From: DASSSQ01 sp963839285
GTDB lineage: Bacteria > Actinomycetota > Thermoleophilia > Gaiellales > Gaiellaceae
NCBI GenBank assembly: GCA_963839285.1
Contig: CAWIUN010000001.1
Coordinates: 121,592-185,591 of the forward strand
Direction of reading: 5' to 3'
Length of the DNA stretch: 64,000 bases
Under the pieces are notes generated by a model, which was not told the DNA's origin, ran no database searches, and saw only the letters and a list, made by a program, of their open reading frames with translations. The translations under genes and the position numbers were made by a program. Below, piece by piece: positions 53,093 through 61,981 of this stretch (within the stretch, counting starts at the first letter, position 1; each line of letters opens with the position of its first letter).

Positions 53093-53830
53093 GTGGGAGC
53101 CCTCGACGGCAAGACGGCGATCGTCACCGGCGCCTCGAGCGGGATCGGCGCCGCCACCGCCGCCGCGCTCGCGCGCGAGGGCGCCCGCGTCGCCGGCGGC
53201 GCCCGCCGCGTCGAGCGGCTCGAGACCGAGGTGGCGCTGCCGCTCGACGTCACCGACCGGGCGAGCTGCGAGCGCTTCGTCGCCGAGGCGGTCGAGGCGC
53301 TCGGCGGGCTCGACATCCTCGTCAACACCGCCGGGCTCGCGCTCGGCCGCTACCCGGTCGACGAGTCGAACGAGGAGGACGAGCGCACCGTGCTCGAGAC
53401 GAACGTGCACGGGCTGATGCGGCTGACCCGCCTCTGCCTGCCGCACGTCCGCGACTACGGGCACATCGTCAACATGGGCTCGGTCGCCGGCCGCGCCGCC
53501 TACCCGAACGGCAGCTCCTACGTCGCCTCGAAGTACGCCGTCCGCGGCTACACGTACGCGCTGCGGGAGGATCTGCTCGGCCGGCCGATCCGGATCTCGA
53601 CCGTCGACGCGGGCCTGGTCGAGACGGAGTTCTCGCTCGTGCGCTTCAAGGGCGACGCGGAGGCCGCGCGCAGGGTCTACGAGGGGCTGCCGTTCGGCGG
53701 CGCCTGCACGCCCGAGGACATCGCCGAGTGCATCCTCTTCGCGGTCACGCGGCCGCCGCACGTGAACGTCGACGAGATCGTCGTCAAGGCGCTGGCGCAG
53801 TCGTCGGGCGCACGCGTCTACCGCCCCTAG
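53093..53830 (+). CDS. short-chain dehydrogenase (YdfG-like)
   Basis: A 245-residue SDR: AIVTGASSGIGAATAAAL, LDILVNTAGLALGRYPV (NTAG), HIVNMGSVAGRAAYPNG, SYVASKYAVRGYTYALRED (Tyr-x3-Lys) and STVDAGLVETEFSLVRF, a close match to the YdfG group, which oxidises L-allo-threonine/serine or reduces malonic semialdehyde. GTG 53093 is ten bases after the cation-transporter stop, so cotranscription is likely. Intact frame. Confidence 0.88.
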   Translation: MGALDGKTAIVTGASSGIGAATAAALAREGARVAGGARRVERLETEVALPLDVTDRASCERFVAEAVEALGGLDILVNTAGLALGRYPVDESNEEDERTVLETNVHGLMRLTRLCLPHVRDYGHIVNMGSVAGRAAYPNGSSYVASKYAVRGYTYALREDLLGRPIRISTVDAGLVETEFSLVRFKGDAEAARRVYEGLPFGGACTPEDIAECILFAVTRPPHVNVDEIVVKALAQSSGARVYRP

Positions 53831-53904
53831 GCCGCAGGGCGGGAGACGCCGGGCTCGCCCGGAGATGCTCACGGCGGGGGCCGCTCGCGCCGACATAGGG
53901 ACCG

Positions 53905-55223
53905 ATGCGGTCACGCACCTCCTTCGCGCTCGTCGCGCTCGGGTCGACGGCGGTCACGGTCGTCGTCTCGACCGTGCCGGCGATCCGCTTCGGCTACCGC
54001 AGCCCCTCGCTGCACGTCGCGCTCGAGACGACGGCCGCGCTGGTCGCCTCGCTCGCCGCCTTCCTCGTCTTCGGGCGCTTCCGGCAGAGCGGGCGGGCCC
54101 GCGACCTCGTGCTCGTCTGCGCCCTCGCCGCGCTGACCGTCACCAACCTGGCGCTCGTCGTGCTGCCGCCCCGCTACGAGGCGGGCGTCGGCGTCTGGGC
54201 CTCGCTGCTCGGCGGCGGCGCCGGCGGCGCCCTGCTCGCGCTCGCGGCGGCGCTGCCCGACCTCCGCCTCGCCCGTCCGGCGCGGGCCGCGCGGCTCGCG
54301 CTCGCCGGCTCGCTCGTCGGCGCGGCCGGAGCGGGGGCCGCGGTGCTGACCGTGCTCGCGTCGGTCGAGGCGGGGATCCCGACCGAGCTCGCGCGCTCGG
54401 CCGCCGCGGGCCCGCTCGTCACCGGCGGCCCCGCGGCGCTCGCCGCCAGGTCGCGACGATCCTGCTCTTCGCGCTCGCCGCCGTCGGCTTCGCCCGCCAC
54501 GAGGGCGACCGGTTCGTACGCTGGCTCGCCGTCGGCGCGCTGCTCGGGGCCTTCTCCCGCGTCGACTACCTGCTCTTCCCGACCCGCTTCTCGGACTGGG
54601 TCTACCTGGGCGACGTCTTCCGCCTCGGCTCGTACCTCGTCCTGCTCCTGGGCGCCGCCGGCGAGATCCGCGGCTACTGGCTGCGGCTCGCGGATGCGGC
54701 CGTCCTCGAGGAGCGCCGGCGGCTCGCCCGCGACCTCCACGACGGGCTCGCGCAGGAGCTCGCCTACGTCGCCGCCGAGGCGGACGGCGCCGTCGCCGGG
54801 GCGGCCCGGCGCGCGCTCGACGAGTCGCGCCTCGCGATCGCGGCGCTCTCGCGGCCGCTCGACGAGCCGCTCGAGCTCGTGCTCGTCCAGGCGGCCGAGG
54901 AGGTCGCGCACCGCTACGGCGCCCGGGTCCGCTGCGCGGTCGCCCACGTCGAGGTCGAGCGCCCGCTGGGAGACGCGCTCGTCCGGATCGTCCGCGAGGC
55001 CGTCTCGAACGCGGCCCGGCACGCGGGCGCCGGCTCGATCCGCGTCGTGCTCGACGAACGGGCGCTGCTCGTCGAGGACGACGGCTGCGGCTTCGATCCC
55101 GACGGCCCCGCGACGGGGTTCGGCCTCGTCTCGATGCGCGAGCGGGCCGCGGCGGTGGGCGCCGCCCTCAGCGTGCAGTCCGGGCCGGGGCGCGGCGCCC
55201 GCGTCGAGGTGGCGCTGCCGTGA
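53905..55223 (+). CDS. NarL-type sensor histidine kinase, one frame break
   Basis: About 440 residues from ATG 53905. Seven or so N-terminal helices (FALVALGSTAVTVVVSTVPA, LVLVCALAALTVTNLALVVL, LLGGGAGGALLALAAALPD and more) are interrupted by a break near 54449; the frame that follows gives ILLFALAAVGFARHEGDRF, a last helix, then HisKA_3 with the phosphoacceptor in RRLARDLHDGLAQELAYV and the ATPase domain EAVSNAARHAGAGS, VEDDGCGFDP, TGFGLVSMRERAAAVGA. Overlaps the response regulator (GTGA). Signal unknown. Confidence 0.88.
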
Positions 55224-55855
55224 TCCGGGTGCTCGTCGCCGACGACCACGTCCCCACCCGCGCCGGCGTCCGCGCCGTGCTCGAGCAGGACGGCTTCGAG
55301 ATCTGCGCCGAGGCGGGCGGCGGGGACGAAGCGGTCGAGGCCGCCGTGCGCGAGCGGCCGGACGTCTGCCTGCTCGACATCCGCATGCCGGGAAGCGGGA
55401 TCGAGGCCGCGGCGCGCATCTCGGCCGCCTGCCCCGGGACGGCGATCGTGATGCTGACCGTGTCCCGCGACGACGCCGACCTCTTCGACGCGCTCCGCGC
55501 GGGCGCCTCCGGCTACCTGCTCAAGGACATCGAGCGCGCGCGGCTCCCCGGGGCGCTGCGAGGCGTGCTCGCCGGGGAGGCGCCGCTGCCGGCGACGCTC
55601 GTCGCGCGGCTGGTCGAGGAGTTCCGCCACCGCGGCCGCCGCCGGCGCCTGCTCAGCGCCCGCCGGCCCGGCGTCGAGCTGCGCGAGCGGGAGTGGGAGG
55701 TGCTGGAGCTGCTCCGCGAGGGGCGCTCCACGGCCGAGATCGCGCAGCGGCTCTTCGTCGCCGAGGTCACGGTCCGCAGCCACGTCTCGGCGATCCTGAA
55801 GAAGCTGCGCGTCCCCGACCGCGCGTCGGCGGTCGCCTTCCTCGACGAGCGTTGA
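55220..55855 (+). CDS. LuxR/NarL-family response regulator
   Basis: A 211-residue response regulator from GTG 55220. VLVADDHVPTRAGVRAVLEQ, VCLLDIRMPGSG with the phosphoacceptor Asp, SGYLLKDIERARLPGALR, and the LuxR-type helix-turn-helix ELREREWEVLELLREGRSTAEIAQRLFVAEVTVRSHVSAIL. Cognate of the overlapping kinase. The PilX-like gene starts 67 bases downstream in the same direction and is a possible target or cotranscribed gene. Confidence 0.9.
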   Translation: MIRVLVADDHVPTRAGVRAVLEQDGFEICAEAGGGDEAVEAAVRERPDVCLLDIRMPGSGIEAAARISAACPGTAIVMLTVSRDDADLFDALRAGASGYLLKDIERARLPGALRGVLAGEAPLPATLVARLVEEFRHRGRRRRLLSARRPGVELREREWEVLELLREGRSTAEIAQRLFVAEVTVRSHVSAILKKLRVPDRASAVAFLDER

Positions 55856-55922
55856 GCAGGATCAACGCCGGCTGGGCCGTTCGGCCCGCTGGGCGCGGCC
55901 GCAGGCGGTCGATGCCGGGAGC

Positions 55923-57353
55923 GTGAAGCTTCGCGACGAGGAGGGAATCGCGCTGATCATGGCCGTGCTGACGTCGGCGGTCCTGATGATCCTGGCGATC
56001 TCGACGATCTCGATGGCGACCTCGAGCCGCCGGTCGGCCTCCTACAGCGGCGCCGAGAGCGCGGCGTACATGCTCGCCGAGGCCGGGGTCGACCAGGCGA
56101 TGGCGGTGCTCTCGAAGCCGAGCAACAACGCCCTCAACGCGAGCCTGCTGCCGGCCTCGACGACGACGACGTTCACGACCGGGACGGCGACCTGGGGCGG
56201 CGTCCTCAGCGGCAACTACTGGACGATCACCTCGACGGGCACGGTCGCCAATCCCAACGGCGCCGGGACGAGGCCGGCGACGAGGACGATCCGCGCCAGC
56301 GTGCGCGTCCAGCCGACCGTCACGCAGCCGCTGAACAACCCGGCCTGGAACTACGTCTACACGACCCGGCCGCCGTCGGCCGGCTGCGACGAGACGCTGC
56401 AGAACTCGGTCACGGTCTCCTCGCCCTTCTTCGTCAGCGGCAACCTCTGCCTGCAGAACACCTCCTCGATCACGGCCGGGCCGCTCGTCGTCAAGGGCTA
56501 CCTCGACCAGCAGCAGAAGCAGAACACGGTCGGCACCGCGTCGAAGAAGATCAGCGACGCGCACATCGCGAACGGCTGCCGCTACCAGAACGGCGCCTTC
56601 CACAAGCCGTGCCTGGGCGCTCCCGACAACGTCTTCGCGACCGTGCTCGACGCGACGTCCGTGAATGTCAGCCCGCCCGTCGTCTACTGGGACGCCTGGT
56701 ACCAGAACGCGAGCCCGGGCCCCTACTTCCCCTGCACGGCCCCGAGCGGCTCGACGCCGTCCTTCGACCTGCCGAGCCCGGACGGCCGCAACGGCACCTA
56801 CAACCTGGCGCCGTTCAACCTGACGCCTGCCACCTCCTACTCGTGCAAGACGGCCGGCGGCGAGCTGAGCTGGAACGCGCTCAGCAAGGTCCTGACCGTC
56901 TCCGGGACGATCTTCATCGACGGCAGCGCCTACATCCAGAACGGCGCCGTCAACGAGTACAACGGCCAGGCGACGCTCTACCTCTCGGGCACCTTCCTGA
57001 TCAAGAACTCGAAGCTCTGCGCCGGGCTCGCGGCCGGCGGCGGCTCCTGCGACGTCTCGACCTGGAACCCGAACACCGAGCTCCTCTGCGTGGTCGCGAA
57101 CGGGAACGGCGGACAGGTGAACGCGTGGGACTCGATCCAGATCACGAGCGCGTTCTTCCAGGGCGCCCTCTTCGCGACCAAGTCGATCGACACCGACACG
57201 ACCTCGCAGGTGGACGGCCCGATGGTCGGCGACCAGGTCAACCTCGGCCAGTCGGTGAACACGTCGTTCCCGACGATCACCCAGGTTCCGGTCGGGATGC
57301 CGTCGAACCCGACCGTCTACGCGCAGCCCGACCCGCCCCGGTTCCTGAACTAG
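55923..57353 (+). CDS. PilX-like type IV pilus-associated/secreted protein
   Basis: A 476-residue protein from GTG 55923. The N-terminus KLRDEEGIALIMAVLTSAVL has the prepilin-type pattern: a short charged leader, Gly before a long hydrophobic helix, as in PilX_N proteins. The large C-terminal part is rich in Asn, Thr and Ser with scattered cysteine pairs (SAGCDETLQ, GNLCLQNTS, GCRYQNGAFHKPCLG, KLCAGL..GGGSCDVS) and looks like a beta-helix or beta-solenoid exposed outside. No pilus assembly genes are nearby. It is probably a minor pilin or adhesin; the frame is intact. Confidence 0.7.
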   Translation: MKLRDEEGIALIMAVLTSAVLMILAISTISMATSSRRSASYSGAESAAYMLAEAGVDQAMAVLSKPSNNALNASLLPASTTTTFTTGTATWGGVLSGNYWTITSTGTVANPNGAGTRPATRTIRASVRVQPTVTQPLNNPAWNYVYTTRPPSAGCDETLQNSVTVSSPFFVSGNLCLQNTSSITAGPLVVKGYLDQQQKQNTVGTASKKISDAHIANGCRYQNGAFHKPCLGAPDNVFATVLDATSVNVSPPVVYWDAWYQNASPGPYFPCTAPSGSTPSFDLPSPDGRNGTYNLAPFNLTPATSYSCKTAGGELSWNALSKVLTVSGTIFIDGSAYIQNGAVNEYNGQATLYLSGTFLIKNSKLCAGLAAGGGSCDVSTWNPNTELLCVVANGNGGQVNAWDSIQITSAFFQGALFATKSIDTDTTSQVDGPMVGDQVNLGQSVNTSFPTITQVPVGMPSNPTVYAQPDPPRFLN

Positions 57354-58210
57354 CCGGCCGCGGCCCCGGCCTCGCGCCGCTTGTCCCAGTAGCGCCTCAT
57401 GCCCCGGTAGCTCTGCCAGAGCGGCGCGGCCTGCTCGTAGGCGTCGCGCTCGGAGGCGGGGATCGCCTCCCGGGCCTCGCGGACGAAGCCGTCCTCGTCG
57501 GCGCCGCCCGCGACGATCTCGGCGTAGCGGCCGAGCTCCTCGCGCAGGCGGCCGAGGTGGTCGGCGACGTCCTCGAAGACGCCGAAGTGGATCAGGGCGA
57601 GGCGCTGCGGGACGCGCCGCTCGAGCTCGTCGATCGTGCGGTTCCAGGCCTCGACGTCGACGTCCGGCGGCGGCGAGACCGGCAGCACGTAGCGGCCGGG
57701 CGCGATCCGGACGCCGGCCGCGTCGCCCGCGTAGAGCGTGCCGTCCTCGTGCAGGTAGCAGACGTGGTGGCTCGCGTGGCCGGGCGCGGGGAAGGTCTCG
57801 AGCCCGAGCGTCTCGTCGCCGACGACCCGCACGTTCGCCTCGGGCACCGGCGCCAGCTCGCCCCAGAGCGGGTCGAAGGCCTCGCCGTAGAGCCGCCGCG
57901 CGCTCGCCTCGAGCTTCGCCGGGTCGACGAGGTGCGGCGCGCCGATCTCCGAGACGTGCACCCGCAGGCCCGGGTGCTCGCGGCAGAGCGCGCCGGCCGC
58001 CCCCGCGTGGTCGAGGTGGATGTGCGAGAGCAGCAGGTGGCGGACGTCCTCGAGCGCGAGCCCGCGACCGGCGAGCCCCGCCTTCAGCGCGTCGAGCGTC
58101 GACGCGGGGCCGCAGTCGAAGAGCGCGGGGCCGTCCTCGGTCTCCAGCAGGTAGGCGCCGACCGCCCGCTCGAGGCCCTGGTGGTGGAGGTCGATCGGCG
58201 CACGGCGCAC
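57350..58210 (-). CDS. metallo-beta-lactamase-fold hydrolase
   Basis: A 286-residue MBL hydrolase: RHLLLSHIHLDHAGAAGAL carries HxHxDH, FPAPGHASHHVCYLHEDGTLYAGDAAGV gives the next His and the bridging Asp, and LALIHFGVFEDV the last His, so the dinuclear zinc site is complete. Its C-terminal helical extension (DAYEQAAPLWQSYRGMRRYW) is like that of glyoxalase-II-type and other intracellular MBL enzymes. GTG 58210 is 11 bases after the stop of the cystathionine gamma-synthase-type gene; the pair likely forms an operon. Substrate unknown. Confidence 0.86.
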   Translation of the reverse strand: MRRAPIDLHHQGLERAVGAYLLETEDGPALFDCGPASTLDALKAGLAGRGLALEDVRHLLLSHIHLDHAGAAGALCREHPGLRVHVSEIGAPHLVDPAKLEASARRLYGEAFDPLWGELAPVPEANVRVVGDETLGLETFPAPGHASHHVCYLHEDGTLYAGDAAGVRIAPGRYVLPVSPPPDVDVEAWNRTIDELERRVPQRLALIHFGVFEDVADHLGRLREELGRYAEIVAGGADEDGFVREAREAIPASERDAYEQAAPLWQSYRGMRRYWDKRREAGAAAG

Positions 58211-58221
58211 GGCGGCCGTCC

Positions 58222-59349
58222 CTAGGCGAGCGCCTGCTCGAGGTCGGCGACGAGGTCGCCGGCCGCCTCGATCCCGACCGAGAGCCGGATCAGGTTCCGC
58301 GGCGAGGCGAACGGCGCGTCGGCGGTCGAGGCATGCGTCATCCGCGCCGGGTGCTCGATCAGGCTCTCGACGCCCCCGAGCGACTCGGCGAGCTGGAAGA
58401 TCCTCGTCCGCGCGCAGACGGCGACCGCCTCCTCCTCGGAGCCGAGCAGGAACGAGACCATGCCGCCGAAGTCCCGCATCTGGCGGTCGGCGATCTCGTG
58501 CCCCGGGTGCCCGGGCAGGCCGGGGTAGAGGACGCGCTCGACCGTCGGGTGCGCTTCGAGGTACTCGACGACGGCGCGCGCGTTCTCGCAGTGCCGCTCC
58601 ATCCGCAGCGCCAGCGTCTTCAGCCCGCGGAGGACGAGCCAGGAGTCGAACGGGCCGGGCACGGCGCCGAGCGACTTCTGCAGGAAGAAGAGCCGCTCCG
58701 CGATCGCGTCGTCGCTCGTGCCGCAGAAGCCGCCGACGACGTCCGAGTGGCCGCCGAGGTACTTCGTCGTCGAGTGCAGGACGACGTCGGCGCCGAGCTC
58801 GAGCGGCTGCTGCAGGTACGGCGAGGCGAACGTGTTGTCGACGACGAGGATCGCGCCGGCGGCGTGGGCGGCCTCGGCGGCGGCGCGGATGTCGATCACG
58901 TTCAGGAGCGGGTTCGACGGCGTCTCGACCCAGACCATCCGCGTGCCCTCGTCGAGGTGCGCCGCCAGGTTCTCGTTGAACTCGTCCGCCGGGACGTACT
59001 CGAAGCGGTAGCCCTTCGGCTCGTAGACCTGGGAGGTCAGCCGGTAGACGCCGCCGTAGACGTCCGCGATCAGGACGACCTTCTCGCCCGGGTCGACGAG
59101 GTGCAGCAGCGTCGTCGTCGCGCCGATCCCGGAGGAGAACGCGATCCCGTGCCGCGCCCCCTCGAGCGAGGCGAGCGCCGTCTGCAGCGCCGTCCGCGTC
59201 GGGTTGGCGACGCGCGAGTAGTCGTAGCCCTTGTGGACGCCGACCTCCTCTTGCACGTAGGTGGAGGTCTGGTGGATCGGCACGATCACCGACCCGGTCG
59301 TCGGGTCGGGCTCCTGGCCGACGTGGATCGCGCGCGTCTCGAACTCCAT
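58222..59349 (-). CDS. metB: cystathionine gamma-synthase/gamma-lyase family enzyme
   Basis: A 375-residue PLP enzyme of the Cys/Met metabolism family. YDYSRVANPTRTALQTALASLEG, ALGSG-like AFSSGIGATTTLLHL, VYGGVYRLTSQVYEPKGY, ETPSNPLLNVIDI, VVDNTFASPYLQQPLELGADVV and HSTTKYLGGHSDVVGG with the PLP lysine are all present, and SLGGVESLIEHPARMTHAS completes the signature. It could act as synthase (trans-sulfuration toward methionine) or lyase; sequence alone does not decide. ATG 59349 is supported by a TAGCAT hexamer ending six bases upstream. Intact frame. Confidence 0.9.
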   Translation of the reverse strand: MEFETRAIHVGQEPDPTTGSVIVPIHQTSTYVQEEVGVHKGYDYSRVANPTRTALQTALASLEGARHGIAFSSGIGATTTLLHLVDPGEKVVLIADVYGGVYRLTSQVYEPKGYRFEYVPADEFNENLAAHLDEGTRMVWVETPSNPLLNVIDIRAAAEAAHAAGAILVVDNTFASPYLQQPLELGADVVLHSTTKYLGGHSDVVGGFCGTSDDAIAERLFFLQKSLGAVPGPFDSWLVLRGLKTLALRMERHCENARAVVEYLEAHPTVERVLYPGLPGHPGHEIADRQMRDFGGMVSFLLGSEEEAVAVCARTRIFQLAESLGGVESLIEHPARMTHASTADAPFASPRNLIRLSVGIEAAGDLVADLEQALA

Positions 59350-59355
59350 GTCTCG

Positions 59356-59361
59356 ATGCTA
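59356..59361 (-). promoter_or_regulatory. candidate -10 element (TAGCAT) of the cystathionine gamma-synthase gene
   Basis: TAGCAT on the minus strand ends six bases before ATG 59349, with no ribosome site between; no strong -35 is evident. Fits the leaderless pattern seen at several other genes. Confidence 0.4.
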
Positions 59362-59416
59362 CGCGTCCCGAAGAAGCACTTGTCGCCACGGCGGCGCCGA
59401 ATCACGATTCCTGGCG

Positions 59417-59548
59417 ATGGAAGAGCCGGTCATCTACCGTGAGGAGGTGACGGCGATCATGTTCGCGCTGGGCGAGATTATCGACGAGCTGAGACGGATC
59501 CGGAGGCTGTTCGAGAATGGGGAAGAGGAAGAGAATCTGGAGGAGTGA
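59417..59548 (+). CDS. small acidic protein, 43 aa
   Basis: ATG 59417 to TGA 59548. The product begins MEEPVIYREEVTAIMFALGE and continues with IIDELRRIRRLFENGEEEE, an amphipathic helix with an acidic tail, probably a small coiled-coil. Similar short proteins, as far as I recall, are widespread in Thermoleophilia genomes, with unknown roles. It overlaps the next small gene by 32 bases in another frame. A conserved-looking pattern and the overlap support it; there is no clear ribosome site. Confidence 0.55.
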   Translation: MEEPVIYREEVTAIMFALGEIIDELRRIRRLFENGEEEENLEE

Positions 59549-59666
59549 GGAGGAGCGCCTCGCCTGGGAGCGGCACCTGGACGAGACGATCCGGAACCTC
59601 CGGGAGCTCGCGAACGGGCGCGCAGAGCGGGAATGGCGTGCCAAGCACGGCAAGGTCGGAAGCTAG
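59517..59666 (+). CDS. small basic protein, 49 aa, overlapping the previous gene
   Basis: ATG 59517 lies within the end of the 43-aa gene, in another frame, with GAGGCTGTTCGAGA upstream as a weak ribosome site; 49 codons run to TAG 59664-59666. The product (starting MGKRKRIWRSEEERLAWERH) is a charged helix with basic ends: LDETIRNLRELANGRAEREW, RAKHGKVGS. Its opposite charge to the acidic 43-aa protein suggests a possible pair. The stop overlaps that of the convergent YcaQ-like gene by four bases. Unrecognised. Confidence 0.5.
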   Translation: MGKRKRIWRSEEERLAWERHLDETIRNLRELANGRAEREWRAKHGKVGS

Positions 59667-60694
59667 GGCCGCCCCCGGCCCTTCCGGTTCGCACCGCTCG
59701 GCGCGTCCGTCGTCAGGCGGACGCCGAGGAACGTCGCGAGGCTCTGCAGCGGCTCGCCGAGGTCGACCGGCTCGACGCCGTCCTCCCACCAGAGGCCCTC
59801 GACCCGGAGGAGGCCCTGCTTGCGGTCGTGCACCGGCTCGATCCGGCCGACGAGCCGGTCGCCGGCGAGGATCGGCAGCACGTAGTAGCCGTACGCGCGC
59901 TTCGCCTTCGGCACGTACATCTCGAGCCGGTAGCGGAAGCCCCAGAGCGCCTCGGCGCGGTCGCGGTCGTGGACGAGGCGGTCGAACGGCGAGAGGAAGG
60001 TGACGCGGTCGCCGACGGGGCGGGCGTCGGCGTCGGGGTGGGCGACGAGGCGGCCGCGCTCGAGCCTGACGCCGAGCGCGCGGAAGCGCCGCTCCTCGAG
60101 CAGGCGCTTCGCCGTCGGCCAGCGGATCGTCTCCGTCTCCGGATACCAGCGCTCGGCCAGGTCCCAGACGCGCTCCTTGCCGCGCCGGCCGACGACCGCG
60201 ACCTCGCCGCGCGCGTTGAGGACGCCGAGCAGCAGCCCCAGCTTCCGCTCGCCCCACCAGCGGTGCGCCTCGCGCCCCGACGGCTCGTGGTCCTCGATCT
60301 CCCGCGAGAGCAGCGGCCCGCGCCGCTCGAGCTCGCGCAGGACGTAGCGGCGGAAGGAGCGGTTCGCGTCGAGATACGCGATCCACCGGCGCGCGAGCGC
60401 CCCCTCCTTCGAGCGCATCCGCGCCCGGAGCAGGGGCAGGTCCTCCGCCGGCCAGACGAACGCGTTCCACTCGAAGAGCTTTCGCTCCTGCCAGAGCAGC
60501 CGGTCGAGCTCGGCCGGGTCGAAGGCGCCCAGGCGCGACCAGGGGACGAGGTGCTGCGGGGGCGCGACGACGGAGATCGGGTCGAGCTGCAGGAAGCCGA
60601 GCCGGCGGACGGTCGAGAGCAGGTCGGTCGCGGAGCCGTCGAGGAGCTGCGCCCGCACGGCGATCCCGCGCGCGTCCTCGACCGCTACGTCCAC
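59663..60694 (-). CDS. YcaQ-like winged-helix DNA glycosylase (crosslink-repair family), second copy
   Basis: A 343-residue YcaQ/AlkX-family protein from GTG 60694, overlapping the upstream paralogue by ten bases. LGFLQLDPISVVAPPQHLVPWSRLG with the QLD core (a QxD/QxQ-type catalytic motif in this family), LFEWNAFVWPAEDLPLLRARM, TFLSPFDRLVHDRDRAEALWGF, and GYYVLPILAGDRLVGRIEPVHD. YcaQ unhooks DNA interstrand crosslinks and removes bulky N-lesions; its relative AlkZ protects azinomycin producers. The two copies here are clearly diverged. Intact frame. Confidence 0.85.
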   Translation of the reverse strand: MDVAVEDARGIAVRAQLLDGSATDLLSTVRRLGFLQLDPISVVAPPQHLVPWSRLGAFDPAELDRLLWQERKLFEWNAFVWPAEDLPLLRARMRSKEGALARRWIAYLDANRSFRRYVLRELERRGPLLSREIEDHEPSGREAHRWWGERKLGLLLGVLNARGEVAVVGRRGKERVWDLAERWYPETETIRWPTAKRLLEERRFRALGVRLERGRLVAHPDADARPVGDRVTFLSPFDRLVHDRDRAEALWGFRYRLEMYVPKAKRAYGYYVLPILAGDRLVGRIEPVHDRKQGLLRVEGLWWEDGVEPVDLGEPLQSLATFLGVRLTTDAPSGANRKGRGRP

Positions 60695-61824
60695 GCGACC
60701 GCCTCGAGCCCGATCGCGCGCGCGAGCCGGCCCGCGGCCTTCGCGAACGCCTCGCCGAGCGCCTTCGTCTCCCGCACGCCCGGCTCGAGGTGGAAGGCCT
60801 TCACCCGCAGGAGGCCCTCGCCGCGGTCGGACTTCAGGTCGGCGCGGCCGACGAGCCGGTCGCCGAGGAGGAACGGCAGCACGTAGTAGCCGTAGATCCG
60901 CTCGTGCCCGCGCTTGTAGACCTCGATCAGCGGCTCGAAGCCGAAGACGCGGGCGACGAAGGGCTTGTCCCAGAGCAGGCTGTCGAACGGCGAGACGAGC
61001 ACGCCGGCGCGCGGCACGTCGCCGTCCACCTCCGCCGCCGCCGGCACGACCACCGGCGCCCCGCCGTCGTCGACCGCGACCCGGCGCACGAGCCCTTCCG
61101 CGACGAGAGCGTCGACGACCGGCCGCATCGCCTTCGCGCCGCCCCTGAACCGGCAGTGCTCGGCGATCCCGGCCTCCGTCAGGGCGCCGCGCCCCTCGAC
61201 GGCCCGGAGCGCGTAGCCGCGCACGAACTCCTCCTCCCGGGGCGTCGGCGCGTCGAGGTACCGCTTCGGGATCACGCGCTCGGGCAGGTCGTAGAGCCGC
61301 TGGAAGCCGTCGCGGGCGGCGACGGCGATCTCGCCCGCCGCGAACAGGTCCTCGAGGATCCGCTTCTCCGGCTTCCAGTTCCACATCCCGCCTCCGCCGC
61401 CGCCCTCGAAGAAGCGGGTCGGCAGCGCGCCGTGCTCGCGGATCGCCTCGAGCACCCGCTCCTTCACCTCCGGGTCGTGGTCGTGCTCGCGGCCCCACCA
61501 GTGGCGCTCGCGCAGGTGCTCCATCCGCCGCTTGAAGAGCGGGTAGTCCTCGATCGGCAGCAGGCAGGCCTCGTGCGCCCAGTACTCGAACAGCCGGCCC
61601 GTGCGCAGCAGCCGGCTGACGGCCGTGTGCGGGAAGCGGCCGAGCCGCGAGCCCAGCGTCAGCCGGTGGGCGCGGTCGACGGTCGAGATCGAGTCGAGCT
61701 GCACCGCCTGCAGGCGCGCCACCTCGTCGGCGACGCGCGCGGCCGTCGCGTTCCGCGCCCGGGTCGCGTAGCGCTGGTGGGCGACGAGGTAGCGGCGAAG
61801 CTGTACGGACGAGACCGACTCCAT
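60685..61824 (-). CDS. YcaQ-like winged-helix DNA glycosylase, first copy
   Basis: A 379-residue paralogue. VARLQAVQLDSISTVDRAHRL includes the QLD core, FEYWAHEACLLPIEDYPLFKRRM, RFFEGGGGGGMWNWKP, and GVLVSPFDSLLWDKPFVARVFGFEPLIEVY with YGYYVLPFLLGDRLVGRADLK. ATG 61824. The glycine-rich loop GGGGGG is unusual and could be a flexible insertion. The tandem pair probably differs in lesion preference. First gene of the operon, divergent from the multicopper oxidase. Confidence 0.86.
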   Translation of the reverse strand: MESVSSVQLRRYLVAHQRYATRARNATAARVADEVARLQAVQLDSISTVDRAHRLTLGSRLGRFPHTAVSRLLRTGRLFEYWAHEACLLPIEDYPLFKRRMEHLRERHWWGREHDHDPEVKERVLEAIREHGALPTRFFEGGGGGGMWNWKPEKRILEDLFAAGEIAVAARDGFQRLYDLPERVIPKRYLDAPTPREEEFVRGYALRAVEGRGALTEAGIAEHCRFRGGAKAMRPVVDALVAEGLVRRVAVDDGGAPVVVPAAAEVDGDVPRAGVLVSPFDSLLWDKPFVARVFGFEPLIEVYKRGHERIYGYYVLPFLLGDRLVGRADLKSDRGEGLLRVKAFHLEPGVRETKALGEAFAKAAGRLARAIGLEAVAWT

Positions 61825-61981
61825 GGCGCGGTTCTACCGCAGCGGGCGCAACCCGCGTCGCCCGGGGCCGTGGTTTTCCGCCGGCCTTGTGCGGGCCGCC
61901 ACGGATGCACCTGAGCCTCGTGCCTGAAATCACAACAGGTGTCCGACTGGGCACGAGGGAAGAAGAGTGAGGGGAGTCACG

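Noticed and set aside
55870..55895. GGGCC-GTTC-GGCCC hairpin after the second response regulator
   Set aside because: A five-pair stem without a T run is too common in this GC-rich DNA to call a terminator.
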